A stretch of 64,000 bases of DNA from an uncultured Spirochaetaceae bacterium. GTDB taxonomy: Bacteria > Spirochaetota > Spirochaetia > Sphaerochaetales > Sphaerochaetaceae. The position numbers and the translations under genes were made by a program. Below, one piece after another: positions 8,496 through 19,800 of this stretch (its first letter is position 1; each line of letters starts with the position of its first letter). Location of the stretch: the NCBI GenBank assembly GCA_944389505.1, contig CALXMP010000001.1, positions 310,001-374,000 of the forward strand, given 5' to 3'. Under the pieces are notes generated by a model. It was not told where the DNA came from. It ran no database searches and worked only from the letters and a program-made list of their open reading frames with translations.

Positions 8496-9125
8496 TCAGG
8501 CCTTGAAATCATCGCTTATGTCGATATTCTCCCCGGAAAGACCTACATAGGCGCCCTGCTTAGCCTCAGCTGTATCAGGATGCGCGATAAGCCACTTGTT
8601 GCGTGCCCAGAGATACTGATCCTCTGGTATCTTGTTCTCAATAACAGGTTTATCGGTATTCGTTCCCTTAGGCAGTGCTACGATGACACGGAAATGTCCG
8701 CAAGGAGCATAGTGGAGCGTTGTCTCATATACGAGCACAGGAACACCTGCAGGAACTCTGAAGGCCTTAACATTGGCTGTATCAAGCTTTCCTCCGATGA
8801 TCTCATCGATCTTCGCAAGAAGCAGCACGAACGATGAAGATGAAACATTCACCTCGCTGCCACGATGCCATTCAAGGCAGTTCAGCTTATAGTTGGTTCC
8901 ATTGCAGTAGCCAATCTCAACAGGCATACCACCATAGACATGATCGCTTATGACGCTATATACAGACAGCTTCTCAAGCTCAGGAACAGATGGGACATAG
9001 ACAGTTCCATCATCAGGACACGGCGACTCTGTATCAAGGACCTGAAGGAGCTCTGAAACATCAATACCCTCAAGGACTTCACCGTATTCACGGAACTCAT
9101 CGCTCCGCACATCGATTATCTCCAT
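8496..9125 (-). CDS. DUF4867 family protein, last gene of mgl operon
   Basis: 209 residues, soluble, no signal peptide, with the DUF4867 look (FREYGEVLEGIDVSELL at the N-terminus and LECLEWHRGSE-like and VPAGVPVLVYETTLHYAPC segments). The predicted beta-rich central part resembles a cupin-type fold; the function is unknown to me. GGAGGTGCATA precedes the ATG. It is the terminal gene after two sugar-binding proteins and their transporter, so a role in galactose or glucose use is suggested by context only. Confidence 0.75.
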   Translation of the reverse strand: MEIIDVRSDEFREYGEVLEGIDVSELLQVLDTESPCPDDGTVYVPSVPELEKLSVYSVISDHVYGGMPVEIGYCNGTNYKLNCLEWHRGSEVNVSSSSFVLLLAKIDEIIGGKLDTANVKAFRVPAGVPVLVYETTLHYAPCGHFRVIVALPKGTNTDKPVIENKIPEDQYLWARNKWLIAHPDTAEAKQGAYVGLSGENIDISDDFKA

Positions 9126-9155
9126 TATGCACCTCCATGATAATGACTAAGACGA

Positions 9156-10154
9156 TTATATCAGATTATTGCCCTGAATCATCATCGTATACGGTATCCA
9201 TACATATTTTTCATCTGTGAGTGGGTATCCGATGGATTCCTCTGTCGGGATTCTTCCTGAAGCAAGCTCGAATGCAATCCTGTAGGCAGCTTTTCCCTGC
9301 CCTTCAGCATCATTCAGGACCGTACCGAGAAGTGTTCCATCCTGCAGTGCTTCCAGACCTGCGGGGATGGCATCGCATCCGATTACAGGCATATATTTTC
9401 CCTCTGAGAAATATCCTGCGTTCTTCAGGGCATCAATAGCGCCGAGAGCCATCTGGTCGTTGTTTGCGAATACAGCCTCGATCGCATCTCCATGGACTGC
9501 CAGGAATGCCGACATGAGATCCTCTGCCCGCTCCCGCTCCCATAAAGCCGTATCCTCGTCAAGCCTATCGAGAACGATGCCCGATTCAGCCAGTGTACGC
9601 ATGAGATATTCGCTCCTGAGCTCCGTATCCTGATGCCCCGGCTCTCCTTTTATTATCACGAACTGCAAGATGCCATCACCGTTCTTATCTGCCTCCGGAT
9701 GGCTGTACCAGTAATTGATGAATATCTTTGCCTCAAATCTTCCCGCAGACTCTGCCCGAGCCCCTACATAATAGACCTTGTCCCAGATTGCCATATCATC
9801 AGCAAGGGGCTCCCTGTTTATGAAGACCAGAGGGACATCTGCCTTGCGGCATTTCTCGATTATGGCACCAGAAGCTGTCCTGTCGACAGGATTGACGATG
9901 ATTGCCTTTGCACCATCCTCTATGAACTGTGAGATATGCTCATTCTGGATACTCTGCCTATTCTCAGCGGCTTTGACCCTGACAGGCATAAGTCCAATGC
10001 TGTCCTTCTCGATCCACTGCCGTTCCTCTTCGGTGAAAGCATCGTCTGCACGGTAGATGCTTACTCCGATGAAGTCCTCCTCCTTGCTTCCTGAAGCGGA
10101 GACAGACAGAATGATTGCGGCAAGTACAAATGCGAGAGAAAAGAAGCGGCGCAT
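9156..10154 (-). CDS. Second galactose/glucose-type ABC binding protein, canonical topology
   Basis: 332 residues. A signal peptide (MRRFFSLAFVLAAIILSVSASG) precedes a complete MglB/RbsB-type periplasmic binding fold in normal order: IGVSIYRADDAF, IVNPVDRTASGAIIEK, VPLVFINREP, a DKNGDG calcium-type loop, KGEPGHQD, FANNDQMALGAIDAL and VLNDAEGQGKAAY all have equivalents in E. coli MglB. I use the ATG at 10154 because it begins the signal peptide; the frame runs 20 codons further up. A terminator-like hairpin separates it from mglC, so it may be expressed at reduced level. It co-occurs with a permuted MglB in the same operon. Confidence 0.88.
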   Translation of the reverse strand: MRRFFSLAFVLAAIILSVSASGSKEEDFIGVSIYRADDAFTEEERQWIEKDSIGLMPVRVKAAENRQSIQNEHISQFIEDGAKAIIVNPVDRTASGAIIEKCRKADVPLVFINREPLADDMAIWDKVYYVGARAESAGRFEAKIFINYWYSHPEADKNGDGILQFVIIKGEPGHQDTELRSEYLMRTLAESGIVLDRLDEDTALWERERAEDLMSAFLAVHGDAIEAVFANNDQMALGAIDALKNAGYFSEGKYMPVIGCDAIPAGLEALQDGTLLGTVLNDAEGQGKAAYRIAFELASGRIPTEESIGYPLTDEKYVWIPYTMMIQGNNLI

Positions 10155-10171
10155 ATAGAGTATGAATATAT

Positions 10172-10199
10172 GGAAAAGCCGGGATAAGCAACCCCGGCT
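10172..10199 (-). terminator. Intercistronic terminator-like hairpin after mglC
   Basis: AGCCGGG pairs with CCCGGCT over a nine-base loop and is followed on the minus strand by TTTTCC. It lies between mglC and the second binding protein and could attenuate the distal genes. Confidence 0.65.
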
Positions 10200-10210
10200 C
10201 TTCCTCCTGA

Positions 10211-11896
10211 TCACTTCTTCTTAAGATACTTGATGCTATCGAGGGAGACAGCGGCAAGAATGATAAGACCCTTGAATACAAACTGGAGGTTCGTATCGAT
10301 TCCAAGGAATGTCAGGCAGTATGTGAGCGATGTGAAGATGATAACGCCTATTACCGCTCCGCCAATCTTTCCGATACCTCCGTTGAACGATATTCCACCG
10401 ACAACACAGGCCGCAATGGCATCCATCTCATAGCCCTGTCCGGTTCCTGCGCTTGCATTGGCTCTGAATGCCTCGAGGAAGGATCCGCAGCCATAGAAGA
10501 TACCAGCCATCATGAATACAAGAAGCGTGACCTTGAATACCGATATACCGGATACAGCTGCTGCTTCGGCGTTTCCTCCGACGGCATACATATTCTTTCC
10601 GAACGTCGTCTTATTCCAGATTATCCATGCGATTACCGCCGCGATGACAGCAGGGATAATCAGCTTCGGGAATGTGATAAGCTGGCCATTGAGCACTCCG
10701 AGCGTCCATCTTCCTCCGATAAGATCCTTGATTCCCCTATCAATCGATCCGACAGGCGTTCCGGATGTTCCGAAGAACAGAAGTCCATAAATGATGAGCT
10801 GCGTTCCCAGCGTTGATATGAATGGATGCATCTTCAGCTTAGCAGAGAAGAATCCAGAGAATGTCGCAAAGAACGTACAGAACAGAACCGAGAGCACAAG
10901 TGCCATGATTACGCGGAAAGCCATCGGAAGTCCTGAGAAATCCCAAGGTCCCATACCCATGAATGAAACGATATTCATTCCCGGATGGAGTATAAGGCCT
11001 GTTGTAACAGATCCTAATGCAACCATACGGCCTACGGACAGGTCAGTACCAGCAAGAAGGATAAGACCTGCAACACCAAGAGCATAGAACATCCTGGTTG
11101 ATGACTGCTCAAGAATCGTGAAGATATTAGGCAGCGTAAGCAGGTTTCCCGCTCCTCTCATCGGTGCGATGATGATACACACGATGAAGAAAACGAGGAT
11201 TGCAAGATAGAGGCCGTTTGCCAGAAAGAACTTCGAGGCCTTGAAGTTGGTCTTGTAGTTCTTCCACTTCATCACCATATCCTCGCTGAACTTCGTCTTG
11301 CCGTTCCTCAGCTCTCTGTTCTTCTGGATATGATCGACGAATACCTGATTCTTGGCGGCCTTTGCCTGATCAATCTCATGATTATAGCGGCTCTTTGCAT
11401 CAAAAAGCGCGCTCCTAAGCTCATAATCGGCTATTGCGAGCTCGCTCTTCAGCTCTTTGGGATCGGCTGATGCATATTCCTTCTGCACCTCTTCCCTGCG
11501 CTTTGCTCCCGCAGCCTTTATCTCAGCGACTTCCTTCTCATAGTAAGCCTTGGCACCAGCCATACGCTTATTCTGCTTAGCGACAACAGCAGCCTCTATG
11601 TCTTTGGCCACAGTATTCACATAAGCAACGGCTTCTTTGGAGAGTGCCTCAACCTTTTCCTTGTTCTTTGCAGCGACTGCCTTCGCCTGTTCAAGCTCTG
11701 AGCTGAGGCGCGCAAGCTCCTTTGCTCTGTCGCCCTCCTCAAGAAGCTTATTCTTCCTGACTGCATCCATCTGGATCTTGCAGTCAGCGACTTTCGTTAC
11801 ACCATTGATACGAAGAGCCTTGAGTTCCTCCGTATACTGCTGTATACGCTTATCTTCCTCTATTGTCATTATTTCCTGAGCTTTGTTCTCTGCCAT
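10211..11896 (-). CDS. mglC: Sugar ABC permease MglC with long N-terminal coiled coil
   Basis: 561 residues, against about 336 for E. coli MglC. Residues about 225-561 are a typical BPD_transp_2 permease with eight to ten membrane helices (AGTDLSVGRMVALGSVTTGLI, GISVFKVTLLVFMMAGIFYG, GGISFNGGIGKIGGAVIG). Residues 1-225 are highly charged, rich in Lys, Glu and Ala, free of membrane segments and predicted as coiled coil. This cytoplasmic extension is the odd part; its function is unknown. The ATG has a GGAGGGG site. It follows mglA by 13 bases. Confidence 0.92.
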   Translation of the reverse strand: MAENKAQEIMTIEEDKRIQQYTEELKALRINGVTKVADCKIQMDAVRKNKLLEEGDRAKELARLSSELEQAKAVAAKNKEKVEALSKEAVAYVNTVAKDIEAAVVAKQNKRMAGAKAYYEKEVAEIKAAGAKRREEVQKEYASADPKELKSELAIADYELRSALFDAKSRYNHEIDQAKAAKNQVFVDHIQKNRELRNGKTKFSEDMVMKWKNYKTNFKASKFFLANGLYLAILVFFIVCIIIAPMRGAGNLLTLPNIFTILEQSSTRMFYALGVAGLILLAGTDLSVGRMVALGSVTTGLILHPGMNIVSFMGMGPWDFSGLPMAFRVIMALVLSVLFCTFFATFSGFFSAKLKMHPFISTLGTQLIIYGLLFFGTSGTPVGSIDRGIKDLIGGRWTLGVLNGQLITFPKLIIPAVIAAVIAWIIWNKTTFGKNMYAVGGNAEAAAVSGISVFKVTLLVFMMAGIFYGCGSFLEAFRANASAGTGQGYEMDAIAACVVGGISFNGGIGKIGGAVIGVIIFTSLTYCLTFLGIDTNLQFVFKGLIILAAVSLDSIKYLKKK

Positions 11897-11909
11897 ACAT
11901 CCCCTCCTC

Positions 11910-13406
11910 TTACAGATATTTAGCAGATAACCTCAGGAGTTCCTCCTGATCGGTTTCCTGCGTATTGACGATTCCGGCAAGCCTGTGGTTGGACATGACC
12001 GCGATTCTGTTGGTTATTCCAAGAATCTCAGGCATCTCCGACGATACAACTACTATCGTCTTGCCCTCTTTTGCCATTCTTATTATCAGCTGATAGATCT
12101 CATACTTAGCTCCGACATCGATACCTCTGGTCGGCTCATCCATCAGGAAGATCTGAGGACTCCTTTCCATCCACTTGCCGATGATTACCTTCTGCTGGTT
12201 TCCTCCGGACAGCGCTGTTATAAGCTCCTCACTGGAAACGCATTTAGTATTCATCTGCTTTATCTCGCGGTTAGCTGCATCATAGAGCTTCTTATTATCA
12301 AGAAGATGGAATGTCTTATAGGCATCGAGATTCGTAATGGTCGTATTGAATCTGATTGTATCCTTGCCGAACATTCCATTGAGCTTACGCTCCTCTGTAA
12401 CGAGCGCGAAGGAGTGATTCATGGCATCCTTCGAAGATGAGAAGCGCATCTTCTTTCCATTTACGAGTATCTGTCCGGATGCTATGGTGCGTATGCCAAA
12501 GAGGGATTCAAGCAGTTCGCTCCTTCCTGCTCCTACAAGCCCATAGATTCCGAAGATCTCGCCCTTCCTGACCGTGAATGATATATCCTCAAGTACTGGG
12601 TTGAACTTCGTTGTCAGATTGCGGATCTCAAGGTAATCATCTCCAGGAGTGTTATCCACATCAGGGAAGCGCTTATCGAGAGAACGGCCTACCATAGCGG
12701 TGATAAGCTCATTCATATCCGTTTCCTTTGTGGATTTCTTGAAGATCATCTTTCCATCACGCAGGACAGCGACATCATCACAGATCTCGAAGACCTCATC
12801 CATCTTGTGCGATATATATACAAAGGATACGCCCTGCTTCCTGAGATCATCGACAATTGAGAAAAGCTTTTTTACCTCTCTTTCGGTAAGAGAGCTTGTG
12901 GGCTCATCAAGAACAATCAGCTTTGCGTCATAGCTGACAGCTTTTGCAATCTCAACCATCTGCCGCTGGGAAACGGACATTGTCCTCATCACTGTCTGCG
13001 GGTTAACATTCATCTTGAGGCGAGCAAATAGATTATTGCTCTCCCTGAGCATTCTGGCCTCATCGACAAACCCTCCTTTCTTCGGATACCGTCCAAGGAA
13101 GAGATTGTCCATGACAGTGCGGTCCAGGCACTGCTGAAGCTCCTGATGGACCATTGCGACACCGCTTTCAAGCGCTTCTTTCGGCCCTTTGAAATCAACA
13201 GGCTTGCCGTATAGTGAAATCTGCCCTTCATCTTTGGCATAAATACCGAAAAGGCATTTCATCATAGTGGATTTGCCAGCTCCGTTCTCACCCATGAGAC
13301 CGCAGACTGTTCCTTCTTCCACTTTAAGATTTATTCCATCGAGAACCTTGTTCTTTCCAAAGGATTTCGACAGATCCTTTATTTCCAAAACTGTTCTTCC
13401 GCTCAT
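11910..13406 (-). CDS. mglA: Sugar ABC transporter ATPase MglA (two ABC domains)
   Basis: 498 residues with two tandem ATPase domains as in MglA/RbsA: Walker A GENGAGKST, signature SVSQRQMVEIAKA and Walker B LIVLDEPTSSL in the first, and the degenerate GLVGAGRSE, LSGGNQQKVIIGKW and IFLMDEPTRGIDVG in the second. It energises import of the sugar delivered by MglB. The start at 13406 carries GGAGGG six bases upstream; the frame remains open 24 codons further but that part is in the intercistronic hairpin. Confidence 0.95.
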   Translation of the reverse strand: MSGRTVLEIKDLSKSFGKNKVLDGINLKVEEGTVCGLMGENGAGKSTMMKCLFGIYAKDEGQISLYGKPVDFKGPKEALESGVAMVHQELQQCLDRTVMDNLFLGRYPKKGGFVDEARMLRESNNLFARLKMNVNPQTVMRTMSVSQRQMVEIAKAVSYDAKLIVLDEPTSSLTEREVKKLFSIVDDLRKQGVSFVYISHKMDEVFEICDDVAVLRDGKMIFKKSTKETDMNELITAMVGRSLDKRFPDVDNTPGDDYLEIRNLTTKFNPVLEDISFTVRKGEIFGIYGLVGAGRSELLESLFGIRTIASGQILVNGKKMRFSSSKDAMNHSFALVTEERKLNGMFGKDTIRFNTTITNLDAYKTFHLLDNKKLYDAANREIKQMNTKCVSSEELITALSGGNQQKVIIGKWMERSPQIFLMDEPTRGIDVGAKYEIYQLIIRMAKEGKTIVVVSSEMPEILGITNRIAVMSNHRLAGIVNTQETDQEELLRLSAKYL

Positions 13407-13462
13407 TACAGACCCTCCGGAACAGAATGACTCCGTACCCCCGAAGCGGATACCGGAAACCG

Positions 13463-13494
13463 ATGATGGCGGAAGCATCCACCTCCGCCATCAT
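13463..13494 (-). other. Intercistronic stem-loop between mglB and mglA
   Basis: A perfect 11-pair inverted repeat, ATGATGGCGGA / TCCGCCATCAT, with a ten-base loop and no T-run. Such stems after a binding-protein gene often protect the upstream transcript and give more binding protein than ATPase. Confidence 0.7.
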
Positions 13495-13511
13495 TCCCAT
13501 TGCAATCCAGA

Positions 13512-14729
<1,218 letters not shown>

Positions 14730-14731
14730 CT

Positions 14732-14750
14732 ATGCAGGATCCTCCTGCAT
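14732..14750. repeat. Inverted repeat in the mglB leader next to the ribosome site
   Basis: ATGCAGGA-TCC-TCCTGCAT, eight pairs with a three-base centre, lies directly before the mglB Shine-Dalgarno. A related TCCTGCA/TGCAGGA stem occurs in the nifJ leader (20443-20461). It may be an mRNA-stabilising 5' stem. The rest of 14751-14864 shows no clear promoter match. Confidence 0.5.
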
Positions 14751-14864
14751 TTTAGTTTTACCTCTGAGTAAAGTTTCACATGGTTATCTGATACCGTAAA
14801 CGAAGATTTTTGGCTCTTTTATCGCTTTTTTTGGACAAGGAAAACCAAACCCTGGAAAATTTTC

Positions 14865-15143
14865 TCAGCGCTCCGGCGCAAACTCAAGCTTTCCAAGCCT
14901 TGTGTCAGCAATGCCATGAACACCATCATCCTTCACCGATGCCTCGGCTTTATAATCCAATGAGCCTATGGGGATATCAAACGAACCGGAGAAGCTGAAT
15001 CCATCCATATCGCCCTCTCCATGGAACTCAGATGAAAAATCCATGAATGAAAGCGTTCCCGATACCTTGCCCTCATTGATCTCAAGATCCATCTTCCCAT
15101 TGAATCTGCCAAAAGGTGTACGAACGATAATCCCGTATAGCAT
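14865..15143 (-). CDS. Small beta-rich protein of unknown function
   Basis: 92 residues, no signal peptide or membrane segment, with repeated short strands of alternating polarity (IVRTPFGRFNGKMDLEINEGKVSGTLSFMDF... GEGDMDGFSFSGSFD). I do not recognise the family. The ATG at 15143 has AAAGGAG eight bases upstream, so I prefer it to a GTG 17 codons earlier. A TTGCTG-16-TAATAT promoter may lie just upstream. It is a monocistronic gene between the mgl operon and the nuclease. Confidence 0.6.
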   Translation of the reverse strand: MLYGIIVRTPFGRFNGKMDLEINEGKVSGTLSFMDFSSEFHGEGDMDGFSFSGSFDIPIGSLDYKAEASVKDDGVHGIADTRLGKLEFAPER

Positions 15144-15225
15144 CAGATGACTCCTTTTCCATCCCCTATCAGCAATATTAACACGGATAGCCACAGCAGC
15201 AAAATCATGTCCAAGTCAAAGCAAA

Positions 15226-15252
15226 AGCCAAGGAACTACATAGCCCTTGGCT
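15226..15252 (-). terminator. Terminator of the nuclease gene
   Basis: AGCCAAGG / CCTTGGCT stem followed on the minus strand by TTTTGC, 19 bases after the stop codon of the nuclease gene. Confidence 0.75.
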
Positions 15253-15270
15253 CGAAGATTTGAATATAAA

Positions 15271-16143
15271 TCAGATACCTGCCTGCATCCTACTCTCAAG
15301 AGCGCTCTCAATATCATCAGGAAGCGCTGACAGGAAATCAAGGCCTGTAAGTGATTCCAGCTTATCTATGCTTATCGCATAGTCTTTCCAGTCAAGATCA
15401 TCTGGAACAGGCTTGTTCTCAAAGTCAACAGCGAAGGCAACTGCTTTCTCATCTATCCTTGAAAGATCACCATCTCCATCGGGAATGATTACAACAACTT
15501 TCCAGAAATGGGCTGGGATTGTAATCTCAGTTGCATCGGAAACCTTTGGATTCTTATATGTCTTCAGCTCTTTTCCTTCATCATTGATGCCACCATTGCC
15601 ATATACTCCGGCAATTATGAAAAGTTCTGAGCCCTTCTCCACATATCCCCGGCAAGCCTCTTCAAGATATTTCCAATCCTGTTGATTCAAGTTCGGATTC
15701 TGCGGTGTGATATTTGACATATAGTATGTCTCCGCGGCGGACTCCGGAGTTATATCCCTATCAGCATTTGGACATAGATGCCCTCTATCAAAACCGGAAT
15801 TCGTATAATCCTCATATTCTACCTGATACACCTCTATCAGCTTTGGATCGGGAGTAAAGGAATCTTCCCTTTCTGTATCTCCGAAATCATCAGCATCAAG
15901 ATGCCAAGAGACCCATACTGGAAGAAGGGTATCGTAATCAAAAAGCAGAGTATATGCATCGCGTTCAATTATCTGGGATTCACCAGAGACTGCATTTGAA
16001 GGAAAACCAAGAAGCGTATTGCTGTCATCATCAGCGGATGGAACAGCAGGCTCTTCTGTACCGATATCAAGAAGAAAATCACAGCTTGTGAAAAACGAGG
16101 AAACTAATAAAGCAAAACAAAGAAAAGCAATTATCCTACGCAT
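15271..16143 (-). CDS. DNA/RNA non-specific endonuclease lipoprotein (NUC1 type)
   Basis: 290 residues. A lipoprotein signal ends in FFTSC (Cys21), so it is probably anchored in the envelope. The beta-beta-alpha metal nuclease motif DRGHLCPNADR (catalytic His) and the metal-binding Asn helix YYMSNITPQNPNLNQQDWKYLE are intact, followed by the FWKVVV strand typical of Serratia-type nucleases. It likely degrades extracellular nucleic acid for nutrition. A GGAGG is present upstream, but it lies before a perfect TATAAT that ends seven bases before this ATG, so the message is probably leaderless and the GGAGG untranscribed. Confidence 0.88.
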   Translation of the reverse strand: MRRIIAFLCFALLVSSFFTSCDFLLDIGTEEPAVPSADDDSNTLLGFPSNAVSGESQIIERDAYTLLFDYDTLLPVWVSWHLDADDFGDTEREDSFTPDPKLIEVYQVEYEDYTNSGFDRGHLCPNADRDITPESAAETYYMSNITPQNPNLNQQDWKYLEEACRGYVEKGSELFIIAGVYGNGGINDEGKELKTYKNPKVSDATEITIPAHFWKVVVIIPDGDGDLSRIDEKAVAFAVDFENKPVPDDLDWKDYAISIDKLESLTGLDFLSALPDDIESALESRMQAGI

Positions 16144-16149
16144 GCGCGT

Positions 16150-16155
16150 ATTATA
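16150..16155 (-). promoter_or_regulatory. -10 box of leaderless nuclease promoter
   Basis: TATAAT, six bases (ACGCGC), then ATG at 16143 on the minus strand. Confidence 0.6.
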
Positions 16156-16186
16156 CCTCCAATCGGATATCATTAGAAATAATCAA

Positions 16187-16211
16187 CCCTCCGGTGGATG
16201 AGACCGGAGGG
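16187..16211 (-). terminator. Terminator of the small lipoprotein gene
   Basis: Perfect nine-pair stem CCCTCCGGT / ACCGGAGGG with a seven-base loop. On the minus strand it is followed by TTGATTATTTC; on the plus strand by CTTTTC, so it may work in both directions. Confidence 0.8.
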
Positions 16212-16218
16212 CTTTTCG

Positions 16219-16686
16219 TCAGTCTGCAAGCATTGCCTGCATTGCGGCTGGATCGAACTCCTTGCCATTGAGCATTGCCCGGGTGATGGTCGTGACATTA
16301 GCTCCATCCTCCCCTCGGCCGACAACAGCCTCATAGCCGATGCTGCGATCCTCTTCTCCTGCTTTGTAATACGCCTCAACATCAAAAGCGACAGTGGCTC
16401 CTCCGCTGAAGATATCTGAAAGATCAACATCGATACGGACATGGCTATTGCGTGTCACTGTATAAAGTCCAAGCTTATCTCCCGGCTGATAATCTCCGCG
16501 TACTGACTTGTCTGCGAATCCAAGAGAGCCGCTGAATCCAGAAGATGCCAGGACCTTTCCCAGCTCCGACTCGAAAGCCGAAGCTTCCTCTGCTGTTGGC
16601 GCTGGAAGCGATGCAGTTGCGCATCCAGCAAGCAACATTGCTGCCACCACAGCCGTTACTGCAAGAAACTTAAAAGATTTTCCCAT
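16219..16686 (-). CDS. Small lipoprotein of unknown function
   Basis: 155 residues. A classical lipobox, LLAGC (Cys22), follows a basic start and hydrophobic core. The mature part includes a strand-rich stretch (GSLGFADKSVRGDYQPGDKLGLYTVTRNSHVRIDVDLSDIF) and no domain I recognise. AGGAGGATTTCA precedes the ATG, so this gene is leadered. It has its own terminator and stands alone between the nuclease and nifJ. Confidence 0.75.
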   Translation of the reverse strand: MGKSFKFLAVTAVVAAMLLAGCATASLPAPTAEEASAFESELGKVLASSGFSGSLGFADKSVRGDYQPGDKLGLYTVTRNSHVRIDVDLSDIFSGGATVAFDVEAYYKAGEEDRSIGYEAVVGRGEDGANVTTITRAMLNGKEFDPAAMQAMLAD

Positions 16687-16762
16687 TGAAATCCTCCTGT
16701 AAAGAACAGTCTACCATTGCTTTCAGGTAGTGCTGATCAAATACAGGAACTCTACATAAACA

Positions 16763-16790
16763 ACAATGACCCGGTTTCCCGGGCCATTGT
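16763..16790 (-). terminator. Terminator of nifJ
   Basis: A 12-pair stem (ACAATGACCCGG with CCGGGCCATTGT, one G-U pair in the minus-strand RNA) with a four-base loop, followed on the minus strand by TGTTTATG. Confidence 0.85.
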
Positions 16791-16809
16791 ATTACTCATA
16801 AGGAGCTGA

Positions 16810-19800
16810 TCAGATGATCTCTCCAAGGAGCTCGCCGCACTTCTGGTAGAATGCAAGTCTGTCCTTTGCATCCTCTGCAGCCTGTGCAAAGAGCTTATCA
16901 GCATCCTCAGGATTGGTCTTGTACAGCGATGAATACCTGACCTCACCCTTGATGAACTCCTGATAATCACCAGTTGCTGGCTTTGTCTCCCAGACAAATC
17001 TCTTTCCTGCCTCAAGCTCTGGGTTGAAGCGGTAGAGCGGCCAGTATCCAGCCTCAACAGCCTTCTTTGCCTCAACCTGAGAATATCTCATGTTGATACC
17101 GTGGTTGATACACGGAGCATAGCAGAAGACGATTGATGGGCCATGGTATGCAACAGCTTCCTGCAGTGCCTTCTGAGTCTGGAGCCTGTTATAGCCGAGA
17201 GCAACAGAAGCAACATATGCATGACCGTATGTCATGAGCATGAAGCCCATATTCTTCTTGCCAACCTTCTTTCCAGCATTTGCGAACTTAGCAACAGCTG
17301 CCATCGGCGTCGACTTGGAAGCCTGTCCACCAGTGTTGGAGTAAACCTCTGTATCGAGTACGAGGATCGTCACGTTCTTGCCAGAAGCAATTACATGGTC
17401 AACACCACCGTATCCAATATCATAAGCCCATCCATCACCACCGATGATGATGACATCCTTCTCAGAGAAGTAATCCTGGAGCTCGATGATCTTGTCGAGA
17501 AGAGCCTGAGACTCTGCATCTGCAGCCTTCTCCTTTGCAAGAACAGCCTGGACTTCCTTCTGAGCTGTGATTGAATCCTCAGATGTGTTGTCATCCCAGA
17601 GAGAGTAGCACTTCTCAATAGCTGCCTTGAGCTCTGCTGAGCATCCCTTAGCCATAAGAGCATCGCACTTGATTCTCAGGAGGTTCCTGTTGGAATCGAC
17701 TGCAAGCCTCATACCAAGACCATACTCTGCATTATCCTCGAAGAGTGAGTTGCCCCATGCCGGTCCACGACCATCAGCCCTCTTTGTGTAAGGGATTGTC
17801 GGGAATGTACCGGAGTAGATTGAAGAACAGCCTGTAGCATTAGCGATGATTGCTCTCTCGCCGGAAATCTGGGAAAGCATCTTGACATATGGTGTCTCAC
17901 CGCATCCTGCACATGCACCGGAGAACTCGAAGAGCGGCTGCTTGAACTGCAGACCCTTGACTGTTCCCATGTTGAGTCCATCGAGGTTGTCATATGTAAG
18001 GGACTCGAAGAACTCAGCGTTCTTTGTCTCTCCATTTGCCCTTTCCTCAACAAGCGGCTTGAACTCGAGAGCCTTCTCCTTTGCAGGACATGCCTCGATA
18101 CATACGCCACAGCCCTGGCAATCCTCTGGATAGACCTGGATCTTGAAGAGGAGATTCCTGTCATTCTTTGTGTTCGACTTGATAGCTGTGAATGTTGCTG
18201 GAGCCTTCTCCATATCCTCTGGTGTTATCTGCTTTGCGCGGATAGCAGCATGCGGACAGGACTGTACACACTGGTTGCACTGAATACACTTCGTGCTGTC
18301 CCAATGAGGTACATAAGCTGCAACGCCTCTCTTCTCGAGCTTTGCTGTTCCTGTAGGAAGCTTTCCATCGAAAGACATCTGGGATACTGGGATATCATTG
18401 CCCTCAAGGTGCATGATGCGCTCGATGACATTCTTTGTGAAATCATCAGCATCTTCTGGGATAAGCCTCTTAGGCTCATAGCTCTCTGTGATTGTCGCAG
18501 GAACCTTGACCTCTACAAGAGCGTCAGATGCTCCGTCTACAGCAGCCCAGTTCTTGTTGACAACATCCTCACCCTTCTTGAGGAAGGTCTTCTTGATGTA
18601 CTTCTTGATCAGGTCGATAGCCTCTGTCTCAGGGAGAACATTTGCGATCTTGAAGAATGCAGCCTGCATAACAGTATTGATTCTTGATCCAAGGCCTACG
18701 CTTCTTGCGATATCAAGAGCATCGATGTTGTAGAAGTGGATGTGCTTCTTGATGATCTGCTCCTGCATATCCTTTGTGAGATGGTTGAATACCTCAGAGG
18801 AAGGAATCTGGCTGTTAAGGAGGAATGTACCGCCATCCTTAAGAGCGGAGAGCATATCATAGCGGCCGATATATGCAGGGTTGTGGCATGCTACGAAATC
18901 AGCATGGTCGATGAGCCATGGCATATCGAGCTTGCCCTTTCCGAATCTGAGATGGGAGATTGTGATACCGCCGGACTTCTTCGAATCATATGCGAAGTAA
19001 GCCTGTGCGTTCATATCTGTATTGTCTCCGATGATCTTAATGGAGTTCTTGTTAGCTCCGACAGTACCATCAGAACCAAGGCCCCAGAACATGCAGGAAA
19101 CAACGCCCTCTGGTGTTACATCGATCTTGTCACCTACTGGGATGGAGAGATGTGTCACATCATCATCGATACCGACTGTGAATCCATGCCATGCATCATC
19201 ACGGGCCATGAAGTCATATACAGCCTTTGCATGTGTAGGTGTGAAATCCTTTGAGGAAAGACCATAGCGTCCTCCGATGACCTTGAGTCCTGTTCTCTTC
19301 TGGAGATCAAGAGCTGCAACGACATCAAGATAGAGAGGATCACCAACAGCACCAGGCTCCTTTGTCCTGTCGAGAACAGCGATTCTCTTAGCTGTTGCAG
19401 GAATGAGCTTGACGAAGTGCTCTGCAGAGAACGGCCTGTAGAGGCGGACCTTGATAAGACCAACCTTGCCACCATTCTTGTTGATATAGTCTACAACCCA
19501 CTCGAATGTATCAGCTGCAGAACCCATGACAACAACGACATCTGTTGCGTCTGGAGCGCCGACATAATCAAAGAGGTGATACTGTCTGCCTGTGATGGAA
19601 GCAACCTTGTCCATGTACTTCTGGACGATTGCCGGAACAGCATCGTAATACTTGTTTACTGTCTCTCTGCCCTGGAAGTATACATCTTCGTTCTGAGCAG
19701 CAACCTTTGTCATCGGATGCTCTGGGCGCTGTGCGCGTGAGCGGAAGCGCTCGATGTACTTCTCATCAAGGATGCTCCTGATATCATCATAGGAGATCTC

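Noticed and set aside
16155-16165. GGAGG as Shine-Dalgarno of the nuclease gene
   Set aside because: It lies 5' of the TATAAT box and would not be transcribed; the spacing to ATG is also too long.
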